Source: Verrucomicrobiota bacterium
GTDB taxonomy: Bacteria; Verrucomicrobiota; Verrucomicrobiia; Opitutales; UBA2995
Direction: 5' to 3'
DNA length: 14,289 bases
Assembly (NCBI GenBank): GCA_027297085.1
Contig: JAPUIL010000529.1
Span: 1 to 14,289 of the forward strand
How positions within the stretch are numbered: position 1 is the first letter of the stretch; each line of letters starts with the position of its first letter. Of this stretch, positions 13,642-14,289 are shown one piece after another. Both the position numbers and the translations under genes were made by a program. The notes below the pieces were generated by a model. That model worked only from the letters and a program-made list of their open reading frames with translations, searched no databases and was not told the DNA's origin.

Positions 13642-14289
13642 ATGCGGGATTACTTCATACGCCGCCTCCTGCTTATTCCACCTACTCTGCTGGGTATTTC
13701 CATCATCGTTTTCTCGATAACCCGCCTGGCCCCTGGCGGTCCTATTGAACGAGCCATCATGGAAGCTCAGATGGCATCGGCTGGTGGTGAATTGGGATCT
13801 GGAGGTGGTTCGGCTGTAGGAGGAGGGTCCATGGCTATTTCCGATGAGCAAATCCAGGTGCTTAAGGAATACTACGGTCTCGATAAACCGATCTGGCAGG
13901 CCTATCTCATATGGCTAGGCAAGGTCGCAAAGGGTGACTTCGGAGATTCGTTTCGATATAGCGAACCTGTCTGGGACCTCATTCGGGAAAGATTCCCTAT
14001 TTCCCTTTTCTACGGAATTACGACCCTCATTATCACCTATTCGGTCTGCTTGCCTCTTGGTGTAATAAAAGCCATTAAACACCGAACTCATTTGGATAAT
14101 TGGACATCCATCGTGGTGTTCGCCGGCTACGCTATTCCAGGTTATGCGCTTGGAGCCATTTTACTACTCTTTTTTGCAGCGAGGCTCGAGTGGTTTCCAA
14201 TGGGGGGATTTACCAGTTACGATTTCGAGGACCTTTCTTTTTTTGGGAAATTCGTGGATCTGTTTCATCATGGCGCTCTCCCGTTGATT
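13642..14289 (+). CDS. YejB-type peptide/oligopeptide ABC transporter permease, 3' end missing
   Basis: The first 216 residues of a DppB/OppB-family inner-membrane permease; the frame is open to the window edge. MRDYFIRRLLLIPPTLLGISIIVFSITRLAPGGP is the classical start: basic residues, a first helix, then the APGGP motif. A Gly-rich linker follows (GGELGSGGGSAVGGGS, 48-63), then EYYGLDKPIWQAYLIWL (76-92), GDFGDSF (98-104), a second helix (about 119-141), DNWTSIVVFAGYAIPGY (152-168) and a third helix (to about 180). The long linker before YGLDKP and the GYAIP motif are features of YejB (microcin C/peptide uptake) rather than DppB. The partner permease (YejE), ATPase and binding protein would be expected downstream, outside the window. 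The ATG at 13642 gives the family N-terminus. A 4-codon frame (13627-13641) ends directly against it; there is no clear Shine-Dalgarno. Confidence 0.92.
   Translation, partial: MRDYFIRRLLLIPPTLLGISIIVFSITRLAPGGPIERAIMEAQMASAGGELGSGGGSAVGGGSMAISDEQIQVLKEYYGLDKPIWQAYLIWLGKVAKGDFGDSFRYSEPVWDLIRERFPISLFYGITTLIITYSVCLPLGVIKAIKHRTHLDNWTSIVVFAGYAIPGYALGAILLLFFAARLEWFPMGGFTSYDFEDLSFFGKFVDLFHHGALPLI

Noticed and set aside
13567..13851. 94-codon minus-strand frame
   Set aside because: Antisense to the N-terminus of the YejB-type permease, whose family identity is clear.

Overview
The window looks like chromosomal DNA of a marine-type Verrucomicrobiota bacterium, perhaps Opitutae/Puniceicoccaceae. That placement is inferred from protein families: a 1,636-residue secreted fibronectin-III protein ending in a tandem domain I associate with that group, a conserved hypothetical protein of PVC-type genomes (positions 7551-8225), and a ThuA-like protein beside a LarA-like racemase. 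No rRNA or other phylogenetic marker is present, and base composition is mid-range.

Left part (1-1444): the 3' end of a radC-type gene lies tail to tail with a short, frameshifted remnant of a ClC chloride channel gene. Next comes an intact tRNA-Tyr(GTA). The last part of that tRNA is repeated exactly 188 bp downstream (25 bp), which resembles an attachment-site scar or a small local duplication. About 350 bp without a convincing gene follows.

Centre left (1445-6171, minus strand): in transcription order these are a ThuA-like protein, a roughly 500-bp hairpin-rich gap, a glutamine-dependent asparagine synthase-type amidotransferase, and an ArnT/PMT-type membrane glycosyltransferase whose start overlaps the asnB end by 68 bp. 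The last two suggest modification of a surface glycan or lipid.

Centre (6172-8318): a LarA-family nickel-pincer racemase diverges from thuA across 111 bp and converges, with a 2-bp gap, on a single-pass membrane protein of unknown function. All four LarA catalytic and cofactor positions are present with exactly the spacing of the Lactiplantibacillus plantarum enzyme. The larB/C/E cofactor genes are not in the window. A hairpin terminator separates this unit from the giant gene upstream.

Right part (8332-14289): a secreted protein with 12 FN3 domains, many arranged as alternating A/B pairs, ends in two copies of a C-terminal domain. Across a 399-bp divergent intergenic region with operator-like elements lies the 5' end of a YejB-type peptide ABC transporter permease, cut by the window edge.

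I see no phage, IS, CRISPR, toxin-antitoxin or defence cassette and no clear new multi-gene system. The most interesting items are the tRNA 3'-end repeat, the ClC remnant, the FN3 supermodule with its twin C-terminal domain, the hairpin cluster at 5377-5489, and the operator-like repeats between 13356 and 13480.
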